Part shown: positions 6,924 to 14,332 of the stretch, piece by piece
Layout: each line of letters starts with the position of its first letter
How positions within the stretch are numbered: position 1 is the stretch's first letter
Assembly: GCA_036274675.1 (NCBI GenBank)
Contig: DASUFE010000044.1
Coordinates: 1 to 24,185 of the forward strand
Source of the DNA: DASUFE01 sp036274675
GTDB lineage: Bacteria; Pseudomonadota; Gammaproteobacteria; HTCC5015
DNA: 24,185 nt
Direction of reading: 5' to 3'
The notes under the pieces: model-generated
The model's database searches: none
The model's input: only the letters and a program-made list of their open reading frames with translations
What the model was told of the DNA's origin: nothing
Made by a program: the position numbers and the translations under genes

Positions 6924-7673
6924 ATGAGCACCGGCAAGAGACCTGAATCTGCCGACGACCGCCTGTATTCCAGGCCACTCAAGAAAGTCGCGGACTTCGT
7001 TTTTGACGATACAGTGGCGCGCGTGTTTCCGGACATGATTGAACGCTCGGTCCCCGGCTATGCGGCGCTGGTGCCCTTGATCGGCATGCTGGTCGAACGC
7101 TACATGCAGCCCGGGGCGCGCTGCTACGATCTCGGTTGTTCGCTCGGCGCGGTCAGCCTTGCCGTGGCGCGCTTTCTCAAGTCTTCAAGCCGTAATTTGC
7201 GGGACTGCCGGATCGTGGCGATCGACAATTCATCCGCCATGGTCGAGCGGTGCCGGAAGAATTTGTACTATCCAGGTCTGGATACTCACGTGGAGGTGAT
7301 ATGCGCCGACATACAGACCGTGGATATAGAGGACGCCGCGGTCGCGGTGTTGAATTTCACTTTGCAATTCATCGAGCCGGAACGGCGCGGCCCGCTGGTC
7401 GGAAAATTATTCTCAGGGCTGCGCCCGGGCGGCGCGATGATACTGTCGGAAAAAATAGCTGCGGAGCCCCTGCTTCAAGAGTTGCATCTTGATTTTAAGA
7501 AGGCCAACGGCTACAGCGAGCTCGAGATCGCGCAGAAGCGCACGGCCCTGGAGAAAGTCCTGATCCCCGAATCCATCGATACCCATATACAACGTCTTCA
7601 GGAAGCGGGATTTTCCCAGGTCCGGCCCTGGTTCCAATGCCTGAACTTCGTTTCTCTGCTTGCCATTAAATAA
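6924..7673 (+). CDS. cmoA: Carboxy-S-adenosyl-L-methionine synthase
   Basis: A 249-residue cytoplasmic enzyme that makes carboxy-SAM from SAM and prephenate, supplying the donor for 5-oxyacetyl modification of uridine 34 in tRNA. Diagnostic stretches are FDDTVARVFPDMIERSVPGYAAL near the N-terminus, the SAM-binding loop YDLGCSLGAVS, AIDNSSAMVERCRKNL, VEVICADIQ, VLNFTLQF, LRPGGAMILSEKI and DFKKANGYSELEIAQKR. Length is as expected for CmoA. The ribosome site GAGGAGCGAG sits just ahead of the ATG. The partner gene cmoB follows after a 102-base gap that is filled with a hairpin repeat, so the usual tight cmoAB pairing has been loosened here. Confidence 0.95.
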   Translation: MSTGKRPESADDRLYSRPLKKVADFVFDDTVARVFPDMIERSVPGYAALVPLIGMLVERYMQPGARCYDLGCSLGAVSLAVARFLKSSSRNLRDCRIVAIDNSSAMVERCRKNLYYPGLDTHVEVICADIQTVDIEDAAVAVLNFTLQFIEPERRGPLVGKLFSGLRPGGAMILSEKIAAEPLLQELHLDFKKANGYSELEIAQKRTALEKVLIPESIDTHIQRLQEAGFSQVRPWFQCLNFVSLLAIK

Positions 7674-7680
7674 AACCAAA

Positions 7681-7766
7681 CCACAGGGGCACACAGAGGG
7701 CGCAGAGTAAAGCAGGACTAATAATCTTGAGATTATTCAGCTCTGTGTTCCCGGTGCTCTCGGTGG
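7681..7766. repeat. Hairpin repeat between cmoA and cmoB
   Basis: The left arm 7681-7707 (ccacaggggcacacagaggg and on) and the right arm 7740-7766 (ending gtgctctcggtgg) are imperfect inverted copies. At the centre is a smaller dyad, AATAATC-TTGA-GATTATT. It belongs with the CGCAGAG-type intergenic repeats seen also at 5427-5455 and 8775-8853. Confidence 0.65.
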
Positions 7767-7775
7767 TTAGTTTTT

Positions 7776-8762
7776 ATGATAAATAACTGGATGCGATTTT
7801 ATGCGGGGCTCGAAAAAATTCGTGGCAACGCCGAATTCGAGCGCTGGCGCGACAGTTTGCCGCGACAGCTTGCGCAGGCCTTGCGGCCGGAGGCGCACGG
7901 GCGCATCGGCGAATGGTTCGCGCTGCTTGAGCGGCTGCCACGATTGACGACGGCCCAGACAGTTTATGAGAGGGCGATCCGGGTGCGCGCGGATAAAGCG
8001 CTATCATCAGCCGCTCTCGAAGAATTACGACAGCTGTTGTTGGGATTTAAACCCTGGCGCAAGGGGCCTTTCGATATCCACGGTGTCTGCATCGATAGCG
8101 AGTGGCGTTCGGATCTGAAGTGGGACCGGCTCTGCCAGCACATCGCCCCGCTGCGCGATCGCCTGGTGCTGGATGTCGGCTGCGGCAACGGTTATCACCT
8201 GTGGCGTATGCATGGCGTCGGTGCGCGTGCCGCGATCGGTCTCGACCCGACCCTGGCCTATGTTGTGCAGTATTGCGCGGTGCGGCATTTTATTCCGGAG
8301 CCCGCCGTCTACGTGCTGCCGCTGGCGCTGGAGGATCTGGCGGAGGACTTGCGTTGCTTCGATACCGTTTTTTCGATGGGTGTGCTCTACCACTGCCGGG
8401 ATCCACTCCAACACCTGCGGCGCCTCAAGCGGTGCCTGCGTCCCGGGGGCGAACTGGTTCTGGAAACACTGGTGGTGGAGGGTGCGGACGGCACGGTACT
8501 GGAGCCGGAAGAGCGCTACGCACGCATGAAAAACGTCCATTTCATTCCGTCCTGCGCCGCGCTCGAACAGTGGTTGCGCGAGGAAGGTTTTGTAAACATC
8601 CGCCTGCTGGATGTGACGGCGACAACCGCGGAGGAGCAGCGGGCGACGCCATGGTCGACCGAGGTTTCGTTGCGGGATTTTCTCGACCCCAATGACTCAT
8701 CCAAAACTATCGAAGGATATCCGGCTCCCGCCAGAGCCATCATGCTGGCCAATGTAGGCTAA
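7776..8762 (+). CDS. cmoB: tRNA U34 carboxymethyltransferase
   Basis: A 328-residue cytoplasmic enzyme that transfers the carboxymethyl group of carboxy-SAM onto 5-hydroxyuridine 34 of tRNA, making cmo5U, which widens wobble decoding. Family signatures: GFKPWRKGPFDIHGVCIDSEWRSDLKWDR before the catalytic domain, the SAM loop VLDVGCGNGYHLWRMHG, IGLDPTLAYVVQYCAVRHF, FDTVFSMGVLYHCRDPLQHL, LRPGGELVLETL and the C-terminal EVSLRDFLDPNDSSKTIEGYPAPARA. The length is close to that of the E. coli enzyme. The ATG at 7776 has no clear ribosome site and lies shortly after a hairpin repeat, so expression may depend on read-through from cmoA. Confidence 0.95.
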   Translation: MINNWMRFYAGLEKIRGNAEFERWRDSLPRQLAQALRPEAHGRIGEWFALLERLPRLTTAQTVYERAIRVRADKALSSAALEELRQLLLGFKPWRKGPFDIHGVCIDSEWRSDLKWDRLCQHIAPLRDRLVLDVGCGNGYHLWRMHGVGARAAIGLDPTLAYVVQYCAVRHFIPEPAVYVLPLALEDLAEDLRCFDTVFSMGVLYHCRDPLQHLRRLKRCLRPGGELVLETLVVEGADGTVLEPEERYARMKNVHFIPSCAALEQWLREEGFVNIRLLDVTATTAEEQRATPWSTEVSLRDFLDPNDSSKTIEGYPAPARAIMLANVG

Positions 8763-8774
8763 AGAAGAATATTT

Positions 8775-8853
8775 CTCGCAGGGACGCAGTGATCGCAGAG
8801 AAATTCAGAAAATAACTTTAAAAGCCTTTGACTCGGCTCTGCGCCTCTGCGAG
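8775..8853. repeat. CGCAGAG-type inverted repeat after cmoB
   Basis: CTCGCAGGGACGCAG at 8775-8789 pairs with CTGCGCCTCTGCGAG at 8839-8853 at 13 of 15 positions, with a long A+T-rich loop. A T-rich run (gttttattttttg) follows the right arm, so it may also end transcription of cmoB. Similar arms occur at 5427-5455 and 5752-5775. Confidence 0.65.
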
Positions 8854-8917
8854 AGGCGTTTTATTTTTTGTTTGTAAATTTATGAGGGAAAGTTGAATTG
8901 GTTCTCTTTTTGTATCG

Positions 8918-8945
8918 TTGCCGCTGGCCGATAAATCCTTATACT
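8918..8945 (+). promoter_or_regulatory. Candidate sigma-70 promoter for the periplasmic protein gene
   Basis: TTGCCG at 8918-8923 and TATACT at 8940-8945 are 16 bases apart. Transcription would start near 8952 and leave a leader of about 20 bases carrying the GAGGAGT ribosome site before the ATG at 8972. Confidence 0.45.
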
Positions 8946-8971
8946 GCCTCCAATACCCGAGGAGTACCACC

Positions 8972-9562
8972 ATGCAAAAATTAATCGTTGCCTTGATATT
9001 CTGCCTGTGCGGCAGCCTCGCGTTCGGAGCGCAAAAGGTTCAGCAACCGCAAAGCCCGCAGAATCCTTTCGCGCCCCAGGGCGCGGATCTGCCCGACGTG
9101 ACTCTCACCGCCGCCTCGGTACAGCAGCTGATCTCGAGTTTCGGCGCGCTCCGCGCTCAATTCAAGGACTTCAAACCTTCCGGCGATGCGCAGGATATGC
9201 CGGATTATCTGCGGGCCAACGATGCGGCTTTCAAGAAGGCCGAGAGCATCGTGCGCGAGGCGGGTTTCAAGGATTTCGCCGATTGGTCGGCGCATTTTTC
9301 CAGGACGATGCAGGCTTATATGGCTTACAAGATGCAGGGGGCGGGCAAGCTCAGCCACGCTCAGCAGGCGCACATGGAGCAGCAGATCAAAGCGATGCAG
9401 AACGATCCGAACCTTACGGCCGAGCAGAAGCAGATGGCGCTCAACATGATGGGCATGGCCGATATGTACAACCAGATGGCTTCCAACGTTCCGGAGCAGG
9501 ACCTGAAAACCATCGAGCCCTTCATCGGGCAACTGGAACAGGTAATGCAAGAAAACAAGTAG
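8972..9562 (+). CDS. Secreted helical protein of unknown function
   Basis: A 196-residue protein with a signal peptide (MQKLIVALIFCLCGSLAFGA) and a mature part lacking other hydrophobic helices, so it is probably periplasmic. The start at 8972 was chosen for its signal peptide and for the GAGGAGT site 6 bases ahead; the frame is open further upstream. After a Gln/Pro-rich stretch, the remainder is predicted to be helical and is rich in Met, Gln and Ala toward the C-terminus (AHMEQQIKAMQND, LNMMGMADMYNQMAS). No enzymatic motif and no Cys in the mature part are seen. The gene is convergent with ibaG, five bases separating their stops. No named family is recognised. Confidence 0.65.
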   Translation: MQKLIVALIFCLCGSLAFGAQKVQQPQSPQNPFAPQGADLPDVTLTAASVQQLISSFGALRAQFKDFKPSGDAQDMPDYLRANDAAFKKAESIVREAGFKDFADWSAHFSRTMQAYMAYKMQGAGKLSHAQQAHMEQQIKAMQNDPNLTAEQKQMALNMMGMADMYNQMASNVPEQDLKTIEPFIGQLEQVMQENK

Positions 9563-9567
9563 CACCG

Positions 9568-9822
9568 CTAGTTGTTCTGCAGGTTGCGCCACTCCTCCCG
9601 GGTATAGGTCCTTAGCACCAGCGCATGCAGGGTGCCGCTGGTGATCGCGTCCTTGAGCGCAGCGTACACGGCCTTGTGCCGTTGCACCGTCGGCGCGCCT
9701 TCGAATTCGTCGCTGATGATGGTCGCGCGGTAATGGTAGCCGTCGCCCTCCACCCTGATTTCGGCTTGCGGCATTTTCTGTTCCAGCAGTTTTTTTACAG
9801 TTTCGTTGCTGATGGCGTCCAC
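9568..9822 (-). CDS. ibaG: BolA-family protein, IbaG type
   Basis: An 84-residue protein with the BolA fold: VKKLLEQKMPQAEIRVEGDGYHYRATIISDEFEG, then RHKAVYAALKDAI and a C-terminal LHALVLRTYTREEW. BolA/IbaG proteins work with monothiol glutaredoxins and bind 2Fe-2S clusters; the conserved His in the C-terminal half (TLHALVL) is the usual cluster ligand. The frame stays open upstream to 9939, but a GTG at 9822 is preceded by AGAAGG with 9 bases of spacing and gives the normal family length, so it is taken as the start. The upstream 39 codons (MLSASLRLAPRGSAL...) do not look like a BolA protein. Confidence 0.82.
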   Translation of the reverse strand: MDAISNETVKKLLEQKMPQAEIRVEGDGYHYRATIISDEFEGAPTVQRHKAVYAALKDAITSGTLHALVLRTYTREEWRNLQNN

Positions 9823-9854
9823 GTCGTTTACCTTCTTGTTGTTATTATGGAAAG

Positions 9855-9890
9855 CCCTGACAAATTCGCCTGGAGAGAATTTGGTCAGGG
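9855..9890. repeat. Strong hairpin upstream of ibaG
   Basis: CCCTGACAAATTC at 9855-9867 pairs with GAATTTGGTCAGGG at 9877-9890 with a single bulged base and a 9-base loop. It lies 33-68 bases upstream of the ibaG GTG, so on the minus strand it would be in the leader or promoter region. It could be a leader element or merely a dyad operator; no T tract follows on the minus strand. Confidence 0.55.
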
Positions 9891-10029
9891 CGCGCAGCGC
9901 ACTGCCCCGGGGGGCGAGGCGCAAGGACGCGCTGAGCAATAGTTCACCCCTGAATTTTCAGAGCACGCACATCCTTGTATCCCTCCATGGGTTTAATGCA
10001 TCCTGCGCCTCGCCTCCGAATAAATGTTC

Positions 10030-10917
10030 CTATGGTTTATCCGCTTTCGGCAGATGCTCGGCGGTCAGTTCCAGCGCCTCCTCCACGCCGATGTAGTCTT
10101 CGATGATTGGCATGGCCTTTTCGAAAAAGCGTTCCAGCTCCTCCGAGTAAAGCTGTGCGCGTTCGATGCCTTCGGTCCATCCGTAGATCGAGGTTTTCAA
10201 ATCTTCCGCTGTGTGCACGTTGTGCTGGATGTCGTGAATGATCCGCCTGTATTCGGTGAAGGTGGGATGCACGCGCAGCCGCTGGAAAATCTCGTGCAGC
10301 ACGATCATCATCTGCTCCGCCTCCGGCCCCAGTTGAAAATCCGCCGGCTTGAAGGGCGAGCTCCGGCTTGAAGCGCCCTTGACCCACACCTTGAAACTGT
10401 TCTTCTGCAGCGAGTGGTAGAGTGCTTCCTCCGAAATCAGGAATACCATCAGATTCTGGCGGTTGGCGTAGAAACTCGCGTCCCGGTAACGCCATTCGTT
10501 CTGAATCAGGAAATCGTAGATCCGGATGTGATCCTTGAAGTCGGCTGCCTGCAGCTGATCGAGAATCAGAATGGTGCGTTCCGCCTCGCTGAAGGCGCAG
10601 GCATCGTTCATGATGCGGTCGAAGAGGCCGGCCGGCGGCTCCTGTTTGCCGGTGCTCTCGTCCTCTTCCTTGACCGCGGGCGCCGGCGGAGGCGGCGGCT
10701 CTTCCTGAGTGAAGTCGTGGTACAGGACATGCACGGGGTTCAGGGCATGAGCCAGCGCGGTGGCAAAGGCGGTTTTGCGCCGACCCGGATCGCCCTCGAT
10801 GTTGAGGCAGCGGATCGCCGGCCCCGGCGCGGATTGCAGGCAGCGCACCACGTAGTCGTAACTTTCATTCGACTCGTAGCCGTATTCGGCCATTTTCTGT
10901 CTTAAATTCATCAGCAT
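10030..10917 (-). CDS. P-loop ATPase-like protein with altered Walker A motif
   Basis: A 295-residue soluble protein. Residues 38-52 (CLNIEGDPGRRKTAFA) sit where a Walker A motif would be: GDPGRRKT has the Lys-Thr pair at 48-49 but Arg in place of the Gly that normally precedes Lys. A Walker B-like strand TILILDQ follows at 115-121 with Asp120 and Gln in place of Glu, then a possible sensor strand NLMVFLISEE at 155-164. Between them, residues 71-95 form a proline/acid low-complexity insert. The C-terminal third is helical. The order of elements fits an AAA/STAND-like core, but the altered residues leave ATP hydrolysis in doubt. The start could be 10917 or the ATG at 10893. Its function is not recognised; it is divergent from the nfeD operon. 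Confidence 0.6.
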   Translation of the reverse strand: MLMNLRQKMAEYGYESNESYDYVVRCLQSAPGPAIRCLNIEGDPGRRKTAFATALAHALNPVHVLYHDFTQEEPPPPPAPAVKEEDESTGKQEPPAGLFDRIMNDACAFSEAERTILILDQLQAADFKDHIRIYDFLIQNEWRYRDASFYANRQNLMVFLISEEALYHSLQKNSFKVWVKGASSRSSPFKPADFQLGPEAEQMMIVLHEIFQRLRVHPTFTEYRRIIHDIQHNVHTAEDLKTSIYGWTEGIERAQLYSEELERFFEKAMPIIEDYIGVEEALELTAEHLPKADKP

Positions 10918-11124
10918 AATGCCGTGACCCCGTCACCATTCCGGCCGGACTTTGCATGCGCCGGTTCAAAGATTATTTTAGTCGTTGTTATACCGGTAAC
11001 TGTATATGCATATCGACCGCGCGGGCATCTTTTTTCCGGAATTTCATCCCCGCCGCTTGTTCCAATGCGTATACTGTGTTGCCGTCATTACCGTCAGGCA
11101 TCCTGTCAAGAGAGAAAAAACCCT

Positions 11125-12525
11125 ATGTCAGCACGATTGTTGGTTCTCTTGTTGCCGCTGCTCGGCATGGCCGCCGCGATGGCGGTCGACTCCGGCGCGG
11201 TGAACCCGGAAGCTGCCGCCGGCGGGGTCGGTGAAAAAACCGTACTGGTATTGGAAGTGGAGGGCGCGATCGGCCCGGCCACCCGGGACTATATTCTGCA
11301 CGGGCTCGAACAGGCAAAGTCGCGCCGGCTGAGCCTGGTGGTGTTGCGGCTGGATACGCCGGGCGGGCTTGACCTCGCGATGCGCGATATCATCAAAGGC
11401 ATCCTGTCCTCCCCGGTGCCGGTCGCCGTGTATGTGGCACCCGGCGGCGCACGCGCCGCCAGCGCCGGCACTTACATGCTCTATGCCAGCCATATCGCCG
11501 CCATGGCTCCCGGTACCAATCTCGGCGCCGCGACGCCGGTCAATATGGGCGGGCCGGAAGGCGGCGGTCAGCCCGAACCGGTTTCTCCCGAAGGAGACTC
11601 CAAGGCCAAATCGCGGGACGAAGCGCAAGACGCCGGCGCAAGCAAAAGCGCCATGGAGCGGAAAATGGTGAATGACGCCGCCGCCTATATCCGCAGCCTC
11701 GCCCAGTTGCGCGGCCGCAACCAGGAATGGGCGGAACAGGCCGTGCGCACCGCGGCCAGCCTGTCGGCGGAAGAGGCGCTCCGACTCAACATCATTGATC
11801 TGTCGGCGCAGAGCATCGCCGAAGTGGTGCAGAAAAGCCACGGCCGGCGCGTCAAGCTCGAAGAGGGCCGCGCAGCAGTGGTGGACACGGCCGGCGCCGT
11901 GATCGAGTACTTTAAAATGGATTGGCGCACGCGCTTCTTAAGCGTGATCACGGACCCTAACGTCGCCTATCTGCTGATACTGCTCGGCTTCTACGGGCTC
12001 ATCTATGAATTCCTGAATCCCGGCATGTATCTGCCCGGCGTGATCGGCGCGATATCGCTGCTGCTGGCCCTGTATGCCTTACAGGTGCTGCCCATTAATT
12101 ACGCGGGACTCGCGTTGATGCTGCTCGGCCTCGGTTTCATGATCGCGGAGGCCTTCACCCCCGGTTTCGGTGCGGTCGGTATCGGCGGCGTCATCGCCTT
12201 CACCGTCGGCTCGGTGATCCTGCTCGACGACGAAGGCTACCGCATTTCCATCCCGATGATCGCCGGCAATGCCGTATTGAGCGCGGTGCTGCTGATCTGG
12301 GTGCTCGGCATGATGTTGCGCGTCCGGCGCGGCGCGGGGGCGGGGCTGCAGGAAAACATGGTCGGCCGCCTCGGCCGGGCGCAGGAGGATTTCGCGGCGG
12401 AGGGCTACGTGCAGCTGCAGGGCGAATTGTGGAAGGCAGTGAGCGGCGCGCCGGTCCGGCGCGGGCAGGCGGTGAAAGTAGTGTCGAGGGACGGGCTTGT
12501 CTTGCATGTGGAGCCTGTCCAATAA
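11125..12525 (+). CDS. nfeD: NfeD-family membrane serine protease (long form)
   Basis: A 466-residue protein. Residues 1-20 are a signal peptide. A ClpP-like protease domain follows (about 37-235), with LRLDTPGGL, GGARAASAGTYM carrying the likely nucleophile Ser113, and ERKMVNDAAAYIRSLAQLRGRN carrying the likely general base Lys180, as in the Ser-Lys protease PH1510. A cluster of membrane helices (about 278-410) and a C-terminal OB-fold (about 415-466, ending VVSRDGLVLHVEPV) complete the long NfeD form. An 'AASAG...' linker region at 140-180 is rich in Gly, Pro and Lys and looks like an insert. Known relatives cut stomatin-like proteins; the slipin gene follows at once. The frame is open upstream, but the ATG at 11125, after AAGAGAG, gives the signal peptide. 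Confidence 0.9.
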   Translation: MSARLLVLLLPLLGMAAAMAVDSGAVNPEAAAGGVGEKTVLVLEVEGAIGPATRDYILHGLEQAKSRRLSLVVLRLDTPGGLDLAMRDIIKGILSSPVPVAVYVAPGGARAASAGTYMLYASHIAAMAPGTNLGAATPVNMGGPEGGGQPEPVSPEGDSKAKSRDEAQDAGASKSAMERKMVNDAAAYIRSLAQLRGRNQEWAEQAVRTAASLSAEEALRLNIIDLSAQSIAEVVQKSHGRRVKLEEGRAAVVDTAGAVIEYFKMDWRTRFLSVITDPNVAYLLILLGFYGLIYEFLNPGMYLPGVIGAISLLLALYALQVLPINYAGLALMLLGLGFMIAEAFTPGFGAVGIGGVIAFTVGSVILLDDEGYRISIPMIAGNAVLSAVLLIWVLGMMLRVRRGAGAGLQENMVGRLGRAQEDFAAEGYVQLQGELWKAVSGAPVRRGQAVKVVSRDGLVLHVEPVQ

Positions 12526-12578
12526 CCGCGGTGCTCGCTGATACTGGTTATGATTTTATAGTTTAAGGAGAACGTGTT

Positions 12579-13322
12579 ATGGGATTGATCGTACCGGCAG
12601 TCATATTGATCGTGCTGATTTTCTCTTCGCTGCGAGTACTGCAACAGTACGAGCGCGGCGTGGTGTTCTTCCTCGGCAGGTACCAGGGCGTATTCGAGCC
12701 CGGGTTGCGGCTGGTGTTCCCGATGGTGCAGAGCATGGTGCGTGTCGACATGCGCACCATCGTGATGGACGTGCCGAGCCAGGACGTGATCTCGCGCGAT
12801 AACGTCACCGTCAAGGTGAGCGCCGTACTTTACTTTCGCGTGGTATCGCCGGACAGGGCCATCATTAACGTCGAGAACTATTATGCCGCCACCAGCCAGC
12901 TGGCGCAGACGGCGCTGCGGTCCGTGCTGGGCAAGCATGAGCTGGACGAGATGCTGTCGGAACGCGACAAGCTCAATGCCGATATCCAGAAAGTGGTGGA
13001 TTCGCAGACCGAGAGCTGGGGCGTCAAGGTTTCCAACGTCGAGATCAAGCACATTGACCTGAACGAGACCATGGTGCGCGCGATGGCCAAGCAGGCCGAG
13101 GCCGAGCGCGAACGGCGCTCCAAGATTATCCATGCCGAGGGTGAACTGCAGGCCTCCGAGAAACTGGCGCAGGCCGCGCAGATCATCGGGTCGCAGCCGC
13201 AGGCCTTGCAGCTGCGCTACCTGCAGACCCTGAACGATATCTCCAGCGAATCGAACAGCACCATCGTGTTTCCGTTGCCCATGGACCTGATCGAACCTCT
13301 GCTGAAAAAGTTGAAGTCATGA
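12579..13322 (+). CDS. Slipin (SPFH/stomatin-like membrane protein)
   Basis: A 247-residue protein with one N-terminal membrane helix (about residues 3-20) and then the SPFH/band 7 domain: QQYERGVVFFLGRYQGVFEPGL, RTIVMDVPSQDVISRDNVTVKVSAVLYFRV, LRSVLGKHELDEMLSERDKLN and GVKVSNVEIKHIDL, followed by a charged coiled-coil segment (AEAERERRSKIIHAEGELQ). It assembles into membrane microdomain oligomers. The NfeD-slipin pair is a well-known operon, with NfeD as protease or partner. A ribosome site (aaggag) lies ahead of the ATG. The last four bases overlap the next gene (ATGA), so the reductase is translationally coupled. Confidence 0.92.
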   Translation: MGLIVPAVILIVLIFSSLRVLQQYERGVVFFLGRYQGVFEPGLRLVFPMVQSMVRVDMRTIVMDVPSQDVISRDNVTVKVSAVLYFRVVSPDRAIINVENYYAATSQLAQTALRSVLGKHELDEMLSERDKLNADIQKVVDSQTESWGVKVSNVEIKHIDLNETMVRAMAKQAEAERERRSKIIHAEGELQASEKLAQAAQIIGSQPQALQLRYLQTLNDISSESNSTIVFPLPMDLIEPLLKKLKS

Positions 13323-14332
13323 GCTCCGGCAGGGCAGGGATTGCCTGTCGCGCATTGCGCGTCGAGCAGCAGGGCAAGAGTGTCGCGGCTCGGATTGTGG
13401 AATCGAGGCTGCCACAGCGCAATGCGGATGAAGTATTGATCGAGATCCGGTACTCCAGCATCAACTACAAGGATGCGCTGGCCATCACCGGCCGCGGCAG
13501 GATCATGCAACATCTGCCGTTGACAGCGGGTATCGACGCCTCCGGCGTCGTGCTCGAATCGGACGATGAGCGCTTCAAACCGGGACAGCCGGTGCTGGTT
13601 ACCGGCTACGAACTCAGCCAGTCGCACGACGGCGGGCTCGCGCACTACCTGCAAGCGCCGGCCGACTGGGTAGTGCCGCTGCCGGCCGGCCTCGATCTCT
13701 TTGAAGCCATGGCCCTCGGCACCGCAGGCTTCACCGCCGGCCTGTCGATCATCAAAATGCTCGATAACGAGCAGACTCCGGACATGGGGCCGATGATCGT
13801 GACCGGCGCGACCGGCGGCGTCGGCAGCATCGCCATCGATTCCCTGAGCGCGCTCGGCTTCAAAGTCGTCGCGCTGACCGGAAAAGCGCAGACGAGCGGA
13901 GATTATTTGCGGGCACTCGGCGCAACCGACATCCTCGACCGAAAATCCCTCGTTCTCGGCAAGAAACCCCTGGAAAGCGCGCAATGGGGCGGCGCCCTCG
14001 ACGCCGTCGGCGGCGAAGTGCTCGACTGGCTCACCCGCACCGTCAACCCGCGCGGCAACATCGCCTCCTACGGCCTCGCCGGCGGACACGAAATACACAC
14101 CACCGTCATGCCCTTCATCCTGCGCGGCATCAATCTCCTCGGCATCAACTCCGCCGCCACCCCCATGCCGATACGCCTCAGAGTATGGAGCCGGCTTGCC
14201 GGCGACATGAAACCGCGCCACCTTGACCGTATCGTCACCCAAGTGATTTCACTCGATGAAGTGATACCGGTGTGCGAAAAGATGATGGCCGGGGAAATAC
14301 ACGGAAGGTATGTGGTGGAGATCAAGAAATAA
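13319..14332 (+). CDS. acuI: AcuI/YhdH-family acrylyl-CoA reductase-like quinone oxidoreductase
   Basis: A 337-residue member of the zinc-free medium-chain dehydrogenase group. Family stretches are VLIEIRYSSINYKDALAITG, LPLTAGIDASGVVLES, GHDGGLAHYLQAP-like SHDGGLAHYLQAPADWVVPLP, GTAGFTAGLSI, the NADPH loop IVTGATGGVGSIAID, GGALDAVGGEVL, and IASYGLAGG with PFILRGINLLGINS. AcuI/YhdH reduces acryloyl-CoA to propionyl-CoA with NADPH and so removes a reactive metabolite. It overlaps the slipin stop by four bases. That is an unexpected partner for a membrane protease operon. About ten residues at the N-terminus (MSSGRAGIAC) precede the usual start of the domain, consistent with the overlap start. 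Confidence 0.88.
   Translation: MSSGRAGIACRALRVEQQGKSVAARIVESRLPQRNADEVLIEIRYSSINYKDALAITGRGRIMQHLPLTAGIDASGVVLESDDERFKPGQPVLVTGYELSQSHDGGLAHYLQAPADWVVPLPAGLDLFEAMALGTAGFTAGLSIIKMLDNEQTPDMGPMIVTGATGGVGSIAIDSLSALGFKVVALTGKAQTSGDYLRALGATDILDRKSLVLGKKPLESAQWGGALDAVGGEVLDWLTRTVNPRGNIASYGLAGGHEIHTTVMPFILRGINLLGINSAATPMPIRLRVWSRLAGDMKPRHLDRIVTQVISLDEVIPVCEKMMAGEIHGRYVVEIKK

Noticed and set aside
5409..8853. CRISPR array
   Set aside because: The repeats are few, irregularly spaced, of several families and self-complementary; no regular spacer pattern or cas gene exists.
9823..9939. Extended N-terminus of IbaG
   Set aside because: The frame is open, but the extra 39 residues are unlike BolA proteins and the hairpin at 9855-9890 lies within; the GTG with a ribosome site explains the start better.
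11070..11075. TATACT as a -10 box for nfeD
   Set aside because: No matching -35 sequence lies 16-18 bases ahead, so no promoter is claimed.
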